Positions 1 to 6,080 are shown, numbered from the stretch's first letter. The stretch: DNA of 10,283 bases from Candidatus Latescibacterota bacterium (GCA_030629295.1 DAOVPH010000041.1:1-10283); one strand, 5' to 3'. Numbers and translations are program-made. The notes: a model not told the origin generated them from the sequence alone.

Positions 1-98
1 ACAAATATTCCGACAAATGTCAAGCCCTTTTTGCACTTAATTCCACTTTTTATCAATATATTAAACCATCTTTCTGACTAAATCAACAGAGTCATCTA

Positions 99-935
99 TT
101 GGAGCGGAAATTAAGATTGATATCCACGAGAAATAGGATCACCCACCTGACCCTGCTGGGTATTATAGAGCATCAGCCCGCTTACCTTAAGTCAGGCAAT
201 TCGCTGGAACTGGTGCCCTTAAGCCAGGTGAGGTTGAGCCACTGGATAAGAGGTCAGGGATACCAATCGATTGATAATAGTGTGATATCAAGAGTGGTTA
301 AGGGTACCTCTATTCTGATGCCTGACGGGAAGCCGATGCTATTGAAAGATTTCTTCCCCAGCTCAAGAGAGGTATCCAAGGGGTATATCAAAGAGGTTCT
401 TGTTGGTGAGGAGGCGGAACTGAAGTCGAACCGTCTTAATCGGCCGTACACGGATGAGGAGATCAAGGAGAGACTTAAGAAAGTATCTGGCCTGGATATT
501 TCCAGGCGATCGGTCAGCTATTGCCGAAATCAGATGGGGATCTCTCCCTTTCATAAGAGAACCTACGCTAACCACTATCCCCCCACGTGGGCGCAATTTT
601 CCGCCTGTTTCCCTATAACTTTGTCCTCAGTGAAGGAAAACGCGCCGGAGGTATCCGGTATATATGAGCTTTCCGGTGAAGCGTTGAATATTGAGCATGC
701 CTCAGGCACAGCGGGAGTATTTTACCTCGGCAGTTCAAAGAACATTAGAAAGCGGCTGAGAGCCCATATGGGACTCGGGTCAAAAAACGGGGACTTAAAT
801 GCTTTTTCAGGTTTGTTGTCTCCAATGATGGGTTCAGAGAAGAGGAGAAGATGCTGCTTCGATGTTTCTCCGAGATGTACGGAGCTCGACCGAAGTGTAA
901 CAAGGTCGGTTGATGCATCAGAGGATGGACAATAA
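99..935 (+). CDS. Sigma-54 DNA-binding domain fused to a GIY-YIG nuclease domain (frameshifted C-terminus)
   Basis: Residues about 8-155 match the C-terminal DNA-binding region of sigma-54. A helix-turn-helix stretch near residues 58-69 carries the ISRVV core, a PxGKxxLKDFF segment follows near 75-86, and a degenerate RpoN box lies at 135-144 (SRRSVSYCRN, against the usual ARRTVAKYRE), keeping both arginines. The N-terminal activator-interaction and core-binding regions of a real sigma factor are absent. Residues 185-224 are the first half of a GIY-YIG domain (GIY at 187-189, FYLGSS at 208-213, then KRLRAH). The zero-frame tail after residue 230 looks non-homologous, while the missing half is in the -1 frame (788-913). 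The start is TTG at 99; an in-frame stop at 75-77 excludes a much longer protein, and no strong ribosome binding site is seen. By inference this is a DNA-binding nuclease-like protein or a decaying gene, not a sigma factor. A kinase-fragment remnant and a kinase gene follow. Confidence 0.8.
   Translation: MERKLRLISTRNRITHLTLLGIIEHQPAYLKSGNSLELVPLSQVRLSHWIRGQGYQSIDNSVISRVVKGTSILMPDGKPMLLKDFFPSSREVSKGYIKEVLVGEEAELKSNRLNRPYTDEEIKERLKKVSGLDISRRSVSYCRNQMGISPFHKRTYANHYPPTWAQFSACFPITLSSVKENAPEVSGIYELSGEALNIEHASGTAGVFYLGSSKNIRKRLRAHMGLGSKNGDLNAFSGLLSPMMGSEKRRRCCFDVSPRCTELDRSVTRSVDASEDGQ
782..788 (+). other. Candidate -1 ribosomal frameshift heptamer A AAA AAC
   Basis: The bases AAAAAAC are in the exact X XXY YYZ phase relative to the gene starting at 99 (codons TCA AAA AAC). 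Slipping back one base at this point joins the first half of the GIY-YIG domain to its second half. This heptamer type is a known -1 slippery sequence. A possible stem (GGGGAC at 789-794 with GTCTCC at 818-823, one G-U pair) follows without the usual spacer, and no clear upstream Shine-Dalgarno stimulator is seen, so the stimulatory elements are weak. The alternative is a one-base insertion or deletion in the A-run, real or a sequencing error. Confidence 0.5.
788..913 (+). CDS. C-terminal half of the GIY-YIG domain, read in the -1 frame
   Basis: Read from 788 in the -1 frame, 41 codons end at TGA 911-913. They encode FRFVVS, then REEEKMLLRCF, then a YGxxPxCN ending. This is the usual second half of a GIY-YIG domain, with a Glu in the helix preceding LL and an Asn close to the end, the positions expected for catalytic and structural residues. 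Joined to codons 1-230 of the upstream frame it would make a protein of about 271 residues. No own start codon or ribosome binding site is apparent, so it is probably expressed only through a frameshift, or not at all if the gene is broken. Confidence 0.7.
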   Translation, partial: RGLKCFFRFVVSNDGFREEEKMLLRCFSEMYGARPKCNKVG

Positions 936-963
936 CTACAACAGACGGGACTACAAGCCTTAG

Positions 964-1044
964 CCCAGAGAGAAGAGAACACTCGGGCGCAAGCGGGCAG
1001 AGGAGGCGCTGCGGGACGGGTGGGCAAATCCCAAAGGAATGTAA
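964..1044 (+). pseudogene. Remnant of a PAS/histidine-kinase linker
   Basis: An open frame between TAG (961-963) and TAA (1042-1044) contains RKRAEEALRDG. This is the coiled-coil linker that normally follows each PAS domain (DITERKRAEEAL). At DNA level, bases 988-1011 match the kinase linkers at 2536 and 3652 almost exactly (2 differences in 24 bases against 3652). No start codon with a ribosome binding site is visible, and the rest of the PAS domain is missing. It is probably a scrap left by recombination between PAS-kinase sequences. Confidence 0.55.
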
Positions 1045-1051
1045 AGCATCT

Positions 1052-1057
1052 GGAGGT
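1052..1057 (+). promoter_or_regulatory. Ribosome binding site of the PAS histidine kinase
   Basis: GGAGGT lies 3 bases before the ATG at 1060 and 6 bases before the ATG at 1063. The second ATG is therefore the better-spaced start, which would shorten the protein by one Met. Confidence 0.7.
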
Positions 1058-1059
1058 AT

Positions 1060-4000
1060 ATGATGAATGCGAACAGAACTAAGCCCAAGGAACAAAAAGA
1101 AAAGTACAGAATTATCGCAATGGCTGTCCTTTTGGGTATTTGCTGCGTTCTCACTTATTATTTCCATGCGATACTCCACACCGGCACGGTTTTCACACAC
1201 TTCTTTTATGTTCCTATTGTCTTGGCATGTATATGGTGGAAACGAAAAGGTTTAGCGGTAGCGATGTCTTTAGCGGTATTGGTAATTTTTAGCCACATTT
1301 TTGTTAGAGTGGCTCCGATGACTGCCAATGATTATCTTCGAGCTCTTATGTTTATAGCTATTGCCTCTGTAGTTGCTATGTTAAGCGAACAGATGGCGAA
1401 AGCAGAGAGGGTGATCAGAGAGACACGCGACTACCTGGAGAAGCTGTTCAACTACACCAACGCCCCCATCATCGTCTGGGACCCGGCGTTCAGGATCACC
1501 CGCTTCAACCATGCCTTCGAGCGTCTTACGGGCTATAGGGCCAACGAGGTCATCGGCCAGGAACTGAATATACTTTTCCCCAAAGCAAGCCGGAACGAAT
1601 CGCTGAGCGAGATCGAACGCACCTTGGACGGTGAATACTGGGAATCGGTGGAAATCCCGATTCTTTGCAAGAATGGGGACATCCGAGTAGCACTCTGGAA
1701 CTCGGCGAACATCTATGCGGAGGATGGCACGACCCTCTTAGTCACCATCGCCCAGGGGCACGACATCACCGAGCGGAAAGCTGCCGAAGAGACCCTCGCC
1801 GCATCCAACGCCCACACGGAATCCATCATCCGGAGCTTTTTAGATACCCTCATCGTGGTTGACACGGAAGCAAAGATAAAGACCGTGAACCCAGCGACCT
1901 GTCGTCTATTAGGATACAAGGAAGAAGAACTCATCGGACGCCCTGTAGGTATCATTTTTGCAGCAGAAGAAGAAGCGTATAGAGTATTCCAATTCTTCCG
2001 GGAAACCGAAAAGGCAGAAGCCGTCCGCCCACAAGATACCGTCCGCAATCGCCAACTCACCTACAAAACCAAAGACGGGCGACTCATTCCAATGTCGTTT
2101 AACGCCAGTGTGCTAACCGATGAAGCGGGCCATGTCACAGCGGTGGTGGCGGGAGCAAAGGATATTACCGACCTGAAGCTTGCCGAGGTAGAAATAAGAA
2201 AAGAGAAGATTTTTTCAGAAAATATAGTAGCTACCGTCCCGGATTCTTTGCTTGTTCTGGATAAGGATTTAAGCATAAAGAGTGCAAATCATTCATTCTA
2301 TGAAACATTCCCAACAGAACCTGAGAAGGCGATGGGCACTCGCATAACCGATATACTGGGAGATGAGGATGGAAGACTCGGCATTGAACTAACCAGGCTC
2401 TTCGGAACGGACGATATGCTGGAGAACTTCGAGCTGCATTATCAGTCAGAGAAGTTGGGTGAACGGATATTCAATATCACGGCGAGAGGAATGTTGGTTG
2501 AAGAAGAAGTGGTTGTGCTGCAAGACATCACCAAGCGCAAGCGGGCGGAGGAGGCATTGCAGGAGAGCGAGAAGCGCTACAGAGAATTATGGGATAATGC
2601 CCCGGTTGCTTATCACATAGTGGATACCAACGGGATTATCATCCAGAGCAACCGAACCGAAGCGAAAATGCTTGGATATACACCCAAAGAGATGGTGGGA
2701 AAATCGATCTTTGAATTTATCCCGCCAGAGCAGCGAGCTGAGGCACAAAAAAGGTTTCGGCAAAAGATATCCGGTAAGCATCTCCAAAGGGCAAAAAGTA
2801 GGATATATCTAAGGAAAGATGGCACAAAAATCTATGTTGCCATTGATGAAGTATTGCAGCGCGACAGCGAGGGCAAGGTTATCGGTATCAGAACAACTAT
2901 GGTTGACATCACCGAACGGGTGCGGGCGGAGGAAACGCTCGTGGAGAGTGAAGCACGGTATCGTACTCTCTTCGGTGGTATTGACGACGGTATTCTGGTT
3001 CACGATGGAGGAGGCTTGATCCTCGACGCTAACGAAGCCACCTGCGCCCGGCTTGGCCGTACGCTCGTGGAACTCAAGGGGATGAACATACGTGATCTGG
3101 TCAGGGAGGAGAACGCCGCACAGGTTGCCAAACATGTTGAGAAAAGCATGATCGAAGGGTCGGACAGCTTTGAAACGGTATTCGTGAACAAATCCGGTGA
3201 GACCATACCCTGCGAGGTGCTCGAGCATAGTGTTGATTACGCTGGACAGCGCGTCATTCTGAGTGTGGCCCGTGGCATTACCAAGCGCAAGCAGGCGGAG
3301 GAGGCTTTAAAAGAAAGTGAAGAGAAATACCGAGCATTATTAACTAATATCAATGATTTAGTGATGGAGATAGACTCCGAAGGCAAGTTCACCTATGTAA
3401 GTCCACAGATATTCGATATGTTTGGCTACACGCAGGAGGAATCGATAGGGCTTACCGCTATGGATTTCGTGCATCCCGATGATATCGAGAAATGCATGAA
3501 AGCAATGGAAACTTTAGACGAGGTGAAGCAAATTGAATACAGGTCAAGGCACAAAGATGGGCATTATGTCCATGTCTCTACCTCCGGAAGATACATCCGC
3601 GATGGTGTCGGTGGATTCAAGGTTGTCTCGGTCTTAAGAGACATTACCGAGCGCAAGCGGGTGGAGGAGGCGCTGAAAAAAGCTCATGCCGAACTGGAAA
3701 TCCGGGTAAAGGAACGTACCGCCGACCTGAAAACCGCAAATGAAACACTGCAACGTGAAATCGTCGACCGCAAGCGGGCGGAAGAAATAGCCAAATCTGC
3801 CAGCCGCGCCAAGAGCGACTTTCTGTCCAGTATGTCCCATGAACTGCGGACACCGCTCAATGCCATCATCGGGTTTTCGCAGATGATGCAGGAACAATAT
3901 GTAGGCAAACTCAATGAGAAGCAGGCAGAATACACCAACGACATTTTGGAGAGCGGTGAGCATCTCCTTTCGCTGATCAACGATATTCTGGATCTTTCCA

Positions 4001-4506
4001 AGGTCGAAGCAGGCAAGATGGAGCTTCGCCTATCCAGGGTAAGCATAAAGCGGCTCTTGGAAAACAGCTTAAGCATGATCAAAGAGAGGTGCTTGAAGCA
4101 TGGGATCAAACTTGACCTCCACATTGCGCAAAAGTTAGACGAACTCGAAATCACCGCAGACGCACGAAAGGTCAAGCAGATCATGTTCAATCTTCTCTCT
4201 AACGCGGCCAAATTCACCCCGGATGGGGGTGCGATCGCCGTGGAGGCTAAGCAAGAGGGAAAAGAGTTCATCATCAGTGTCTCAGATACCGGTATCGGCA
4301 TCGCTCCTGAGCATCTGGAAGAGATCTTCGAGGAATTTCATCAGATCAATGGCGGTGTGATGGGAAAGACCCCCGGTACAGGATTGGGTTTGCCCCTAAC
4401 CAAGAACTTTGTGGAGATGCATGGAGGGAGAATCTGGGTGAAAAGTGAAGGGGAGGGAAAGGGCAGTAGATTCAGTTTCTCTCTCCCCTTGAAAGACAAG
4501 AAATAA
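1060..4506 (+). CDS. Membrane-anchored multi-PAS sensor histidine kinase
   Basis: This 1148-residue protein has four predicted membrane helices (about 17-38, 44-60, 64-82 and 92-108), a hydrophobic sensor or anchor module. About six PAS domains follow at 123-238, 249-372, 382-492, 508-620, 632-742 and 757-865, most closing with a DIT(E/K)RK-type motif (residues 235, 368, 489, 616, 739 and 861). A coiled coil (866-915) leads to the HisKA domain with SHELRTP, phospho-acceptor His927. The ATPase domain shows the N box around Asn1048, DTGIGI at 1076-1081 and GTGLGL at 1106-1111. All catalytic boxes are intact, so it should autophosphorylate in response to one or several cytoplasmic PAS ligands or redox cues that cannot be named. 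It ends without a receiver or Hpt; two separate receivers follow, the first after 17 bases. The membrane part is visibly more AT-rich than the first PAS region, which suggests a mosaic origin. Confidence 0.96.
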   Translation: MMNANRTKPKEQKEKYRIIAMAVLLGICCVLTYYFHAILHTGTVFTHFFYVPIVLACIWWKRKGLAVAMSLAVLVIFSHIFVRVAPMTANDYLRALMFIAIASVVAMLSEQMAKAERVIRETRDYLEKLFNYTNAPIIVWDPAFRITRFNHAFERLTGYRANEVIGQELNILFPKASRNESLSEIERTLDGEYWESVEIPILCKNGDIRVALWNSANIYAEDGTTLLVTIAQGHDITERKAAEETLAASNAHTESIIRSFLDTLIVVDTEAKIKTVNPATCRLLGYKEEELIGRPVGIIFAAEEEAYRVFQFFRETEKAEAVRPQDTVRNRQLTYKTKDGRLIPMSFNASVLTDEAGHVTAVVAGAKDITDLKLAEVEIRKEKIFSENIVATVPDSLLVLDKDLSIKSANHSFYETFPTEPEKAMGTRITDILGDEDGRLGIELTRLFGTDDMLENFELHYQSEKLGERIFNITARGMLVEEEVVVLQDITKRKRAEEALQESEKRYRELWDNAPVAYHIVDTNGIIIQSNRTEAKMLGYTPKEMVGKSIFEFIPPEQRAEAQKRFRQKISGKHLQRAKSRIYLRKDGTKIYVAIDEVLQRDSEGKVIGIRTTMVDITERVRAEETLVESEARYRTLFGGIDDGILVHDGGGLILDANEATCARLGRTLVELKGMNIRDLVREENAAQVAKHVEKSMIEGSDSFETVFVNKSGETIPCEVLEHSVDYAGQRVILSVARGITKRKQAEEALKESEEKYRALLTNINDLVMEIDSEGKFTYVSPQIFDMFGYTQEESIGLTAMDFVHPDDIEKCMKAMETLDEVKQIEYRSRHKDGHYVHVSTSGRYIRDGVGGFKVVSVLRDITERKRVEEALKKAHAELEIRVKERTADLKTANETLQREIVDRKRAEEIAKSASRAKSDFLSSMSHELRTPLNAIIGFSQMMQEQYVGKLNEKQAEYTNDILESGEHLLSLINDILDLSKVEAGKMELRLSRVSIKRLLENSLSMIKERCLKHGIKLDLHIAQKLDELEITADARKVKQIMFNLLSNAAKFTPDGGAIAVEAKQEGKEFIISVSDTGIGIAPEHLEEIFEEFHQINGGVMGKTPGTGLGLPLTKNFVEMHGGRIWVKSEGEGKGSRFSFSLPLKDKK

Positions 4507-4523
4507 GAAGGGAGGTCAGGAAA

Positions 4524-4940
4524 ATGACTCACTCAGGAAAAGGGAATCCTCAACGAGAAAAAGTTGTCCTGATAGTTGAGGATGAGCCTCAGAATCTAAC
4601 GCTGATTCGCGACTTACTACAGTTTTCCGGATGCAAAACTCTGGAAGCAACTGACGGAAAACAGGCAGTACAATTAGCCAGAGACAACAAACCGAATCTG
4701 ATCTTGATGGATATTCAGATGCCGGTCATGGATGGGTTTGAAGCTACAGCTATTTTGAAAAATGAGGAGGAGACAAAAAATATACCTATTATTGCTCTCA
4801 CTGCCTCTGTGATGAACGGAGCTAAAGAAAGAATATTAGCAGCCGGGTTTGATGGATATATATCTAAACCAATTAATATTAGAGAATTCCTAAAAAAGGT
4901 ATCAGAATATATATTATGCGAGGAGGCAAAATATGAATAA
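4524..4940 (+). CDS. Stand-alone response regulator receiver (first of two)
   Basis: A 138-residue CheY-like protein made almost wholly of one receiver domain (about residues 13-130). The acidic pocket is E19/D20/E21, the phospho-acceptor is Asp63 in LILMDIQMP, the switch Thr is T93 in ALTAS, and Lys115 lies in ISKPI. The ALTASVM...GYISKPI style is typical of receivers at the C-terminus of hybrid kinases or of DivK-like proteins, so it may be the detached receiver of the kinase upstream. There is no DNA-binding, GGDEF or HD output domain. GGAGG at 4511-4515 sits 8 bases before the ATG, and the kinase stop codon is 17 bases upstream, so the two are surely co-transcribed. The partner that receives its phosphoryl group or senses its state is not in the window. 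Confidence 0.95.
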   Translation: MTHSGKGNPQREKVVLIVEDEPQNLTLIRDLLQFSGCKTLEATDGKQAVQLARDNKPNLILMDIQMPVMDGFEATAILKNEEETKNIPIIALTASVMNGAKERILAAGFDGYISKPINIREFLKKVSEYILCEEAKYE

Positions 4941-5316
4941 AGAACGAACCAAGAAAGCGGTTTTGGTAGTAGATGACGACCCCAAGAGTTTGAAGTTGCT
5001 GGCGGCTGTATTGACTCAGGAAGGTTACCGGGTAATCACGGCCCAGAGCGGAAAGCATGCCTTGGAAACGATCAAGCTGGAAAAGCCGGGCTTCGTGCTT
5101 TTGGATATTATGATGCCCGAAATGGATGGCATGGAGACTTTGAACAGGATCAAGGCTTTCGACCAGGACATCCCGGTAGCCATGGTGACGGCGCTCTGGG
5201 ATGAAGATGAGGCAAAAAGAGCTTTTAAGGCGGGTGCTTATGAATACATAACCAAGCCTGTTGATATGGAGTACTTAAAACTGGCTGTTATGGCTAACCT
5301 CTTTGACGTCGAATAG
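4933..5316 (+). CDS. Stand-alone response regulator receiver (second of two)
   Basis: A 127-residue single-domain receiver with the D14-D16 acidic cluster, phospho-acceptor Asp58 in LLDIMMP, Thr86 in MVTAL and Lys108 in ITKPV. Its first codons overlap the last 8 bases of the preceding receiver gene, and AGGAGG at 4921-4926 lies 6 bases before the ATG, so translation is coupled. It is clearly different in sequence from its neighbour (ITKPVD and DIMMPEMDG rather than ISKPIN and DIQMPVMDG) and is therefore not a recent duplicate. The two may compete for the kinase or form a relay, but no Hpt is seen. No output domain is present. It is the last gene of the signalling operon, and structured sequence follows it. 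Confidence 0.95.
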   Translation: MNKERTKKAVLVVDDDPKSLKLLAAVLTQEGYRVITAQSGKHALETIKLEKPGFVLLDIMMPEMDGMETLNRIKAFDQDIPVAMVTALWDEDEAKRAFKAGAYEYITKPVDMEYLKLAVMANLFDVE

Positions 5317-5342
5317 GCTAATCGCCAGTGACGAACCGCCCA

Positions 5343-5374
5343 GCTCCTTGTGGATGTTAACATCCACAAGGAGC
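5343..5374. repeat. 32-bp perfect palindrome after the receiver operon
   Basis: The left arm GCTCCTTGTGGATGTT is followed immediately by its exact reverse complement, centred on GTTAAC, giving 16-bp arms with no spacer. It lies 27 bases after the stop of the second receiver gene. In RNA it would fold into a very stable hairpin, but no T-run follows, so it is not a standard intrinsic terminator. It could protect the transcript end, be a dispersed palindromic repeat, or bind a dimeric protein. Confidence 0.8.
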
Positions 5375-5405
5375 GGAGAAATATCGCCGGAATGACAAAA
5401 AAATG

Positions 5406-5445
5406 CCCCTCCTGTAAAAAAAGACTTGACAGAGGGGTTCTTTTG
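5406..5445 (+). terminator. Probable intrinsic terminator of the signalling operon
   Basis: CCCCTC (5406-5411) pairs with GAGGGG (5432-5437), and TGT (5413-5415) pairs with ACA (5429-5431) around one bulged C. A T-rich tail (TTCTTTTGT) follows. The loop is A-rich. The right arm overlaps the -35 box of the promoter for the next gene. Confidence 0.6.
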
Positions 5446-5454
5446 TATTATCTT
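5426..5454 (+). promoter_or_regulatory. Sigma-70-type promoter for the cold-shock gene
   Basis: A perfect -35 box TTGACA (5426-5431) is followed after 17 bases by TATCTT (5449-5454), which matches four of six consensus positions. Transcription would begin near 5461 and leave a leader of about 100 bases before the cold-shock gene. Long structured leaders are characteristic of this gene class in enteric bacteria, where they act as thermosensors; I cannot show this here. Confidence 0.65.
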
Positions 5455-5562
5455 GCCTGAGCGAAACTGGAAAGGTCCTGATATAGAATAAGAGTTTACT
5501 GTAACTTAGACGGTTGTGTTAGGCAGGATCAGAGATTCTAAAAAGAAAGAAGGTGAGATAGT

Positions 5563-5763
5563 TTGTCGAAAGGTAAAGTCAAGTGGTTTAACAACAGTAA
5601 GGGCTATGGCTTTATTGAGCAAGAAGATGGTGAAGATGTCTTTGTCCATTTCTCTGCGCTTCAAGAAGAAGGATTCAAGTCTTTGGCAGAAGGTGAAGAA
5701 GTTGAATTCGATATAGTAGATGGCCCAAAAGGACCACAGGCAGCTAATGTGGTCAAAATATAA
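5563..5763 (+). CDS. csp: Cold-shock protein, single CSD domain
   Basis: A 66-residue single-domain cold-shock protein, the normal length for the CspA/CspB family. It binds single-stranded RNA and DNA and acts as an RNA chaperone in the cytoplasm. The N-terminus reads KGKVKWFNNSKGYGFI, containing RNP1 (KGYGFI), and RNP2 appears as VFVHFS; the C-terminus ends in GPQAANV, as usual for the family. The start is TTG at 5563, preceded by AGGTGA at 5550-5555, and it fits the family N-terminus exactly. The gene has its own promoter (5426-5454), a long leader and a strong terminator (5775-5814), so it is monocistronic. The particular paralogue, and whether it is cold-induced, cannot be told from sequence. 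Confidence 0.97.
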   Translation: MSKGKVKWFNNSKGYGFIEQEDGEDVFVHFSALQEEGFKSLAEGEEVEFDIVDGPKGPQAANVVKI

Positions 5764-5774
5764 GTCTTAGCTGT

Positions 5775-5814
5775 AAGCCCCAACTTGAAAAGGACCTCTG
5801 TTGGGGCTTTTTTT
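5775..5814 (+). terminator. Intrinsic terminator of the cold-shock gene
   Basis: AAGCCCCAAC (5775-5784) and GTTGGGGCTT (5800-5809) form a perfect 10-bp stem with a 15-base loop, running into seven T's (5808-5814). This is a textbook rho-independent terminator 11 bases after the stop codon. Confidence 0.92.
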
Positions 5815-5875
5815 CTTTAAGTTACTATAGGAGCTCATGGTTTGTAAGTAGTCCCAACAAGGCTCTAAGGCCCGT

Positions 5876-5916
5876 CCCCGGGCCGTCTGTGTCCACCCGA
5901 GGACGGGTGGACGAGC
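5876..5916. repeat. Dispersed hairpin repeat, copy 1
   Basis: This 41-base segment recurs at 9506-9546 with three differences. It contains a perfect hairpin: GTCCACCCG (5891-5899), loop AGGA, CGGGTGGAC (5904-5912). Two of the three differences between the copies are paired with each other in the stem, so the stem is kept. Confidence 0.85.
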
Positions 5917-5978
5917 CCCGTTAGATAATTTCTCTATGTGGCACAGTTCGCTGAGATGTTTTCCATATCTAACGGGGC
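5915..5978. repeat. 13-bp perfect inverted repeat with a 38-base loop
   Basis: GCCCCGTTAGATA (5915-5927) is the exact reverse complement of TATCTAACGGGGC (5966-5978). It adjoins the dispersed hairpin on one side and overlaps the palindrome CGAGCGCTCG (5978-5987) on the other. The loop contains no open frame of note. Confidence 0.75.
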
Positions 5979-6080
5979 GAGCGCTCGTTAAATTTGCACC
6001 TCATGCGAGGAGGCTATGGTTGTAAGCTTTTAATAATCAAACAGACCAGACGGAAATTCCTATACGATTAAATTAATAAG

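Larger units (their letters stand above)
5829..6026. repeat. Non-coding palindrome cluster flanked by imperfect direct repeats
   Basis: The roughly 315-base gap between the cold-shock terminator and the propeller lipoprotein holds no convincing gene. It contains, in order: a direct-repeat copy (5829-5848); hairpin A, GGCCCG/CGGGCC (5869-5884); hairpin B (5891-5912); a 13-bp inverted repeat (5915-5927 with 5966-5978); a 10-bp palindrome CGAGCGCTCG (5978-5987); and a second direct-repeat copy (6008-6026). The two direct repeats, AGGAG..CT..ATGGTT(T)GTAAG, differ by a few single-base gaps. The arrangement resembles a small non-autonomous mobile or REP-like element, but the ends are not defined by a clear target-site duplication. 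Confidence 0.5.

Noticed and set aside
1..98. Possible promoter upstream of the first gene (TTGCAC at 31-36, TATATT at 57-62; also a look for a sigma-54 -24/-12 site)
   Set aside because: The spacer is 20 bases, too long for sigma-70, and the GG/GC spacing on either strand does not fit a -24/-12 promoter. The AT-rich leader holds nothing I can support.
745..1200. Minus-strand open frame of 151 codons
   Set aside because: It runs antisense across the nuclease gene's end, the intergenic scrap and the kinase start, with no ribosome binding site or family resemblance.
3684..4301. Minus-strand open frame of 205 codons within the kinase gene
   Set aside because: It is the mirror of the well-supported HisKA/ATPase coding region and its translation is Ser/Leu-rich with no domain.
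5343..5987. CRISPR-like repeat array
   Set aside because: The palindromes differ in sequence, are not evenly spaced and have no repeated unit with spacers; no cas genes are present.
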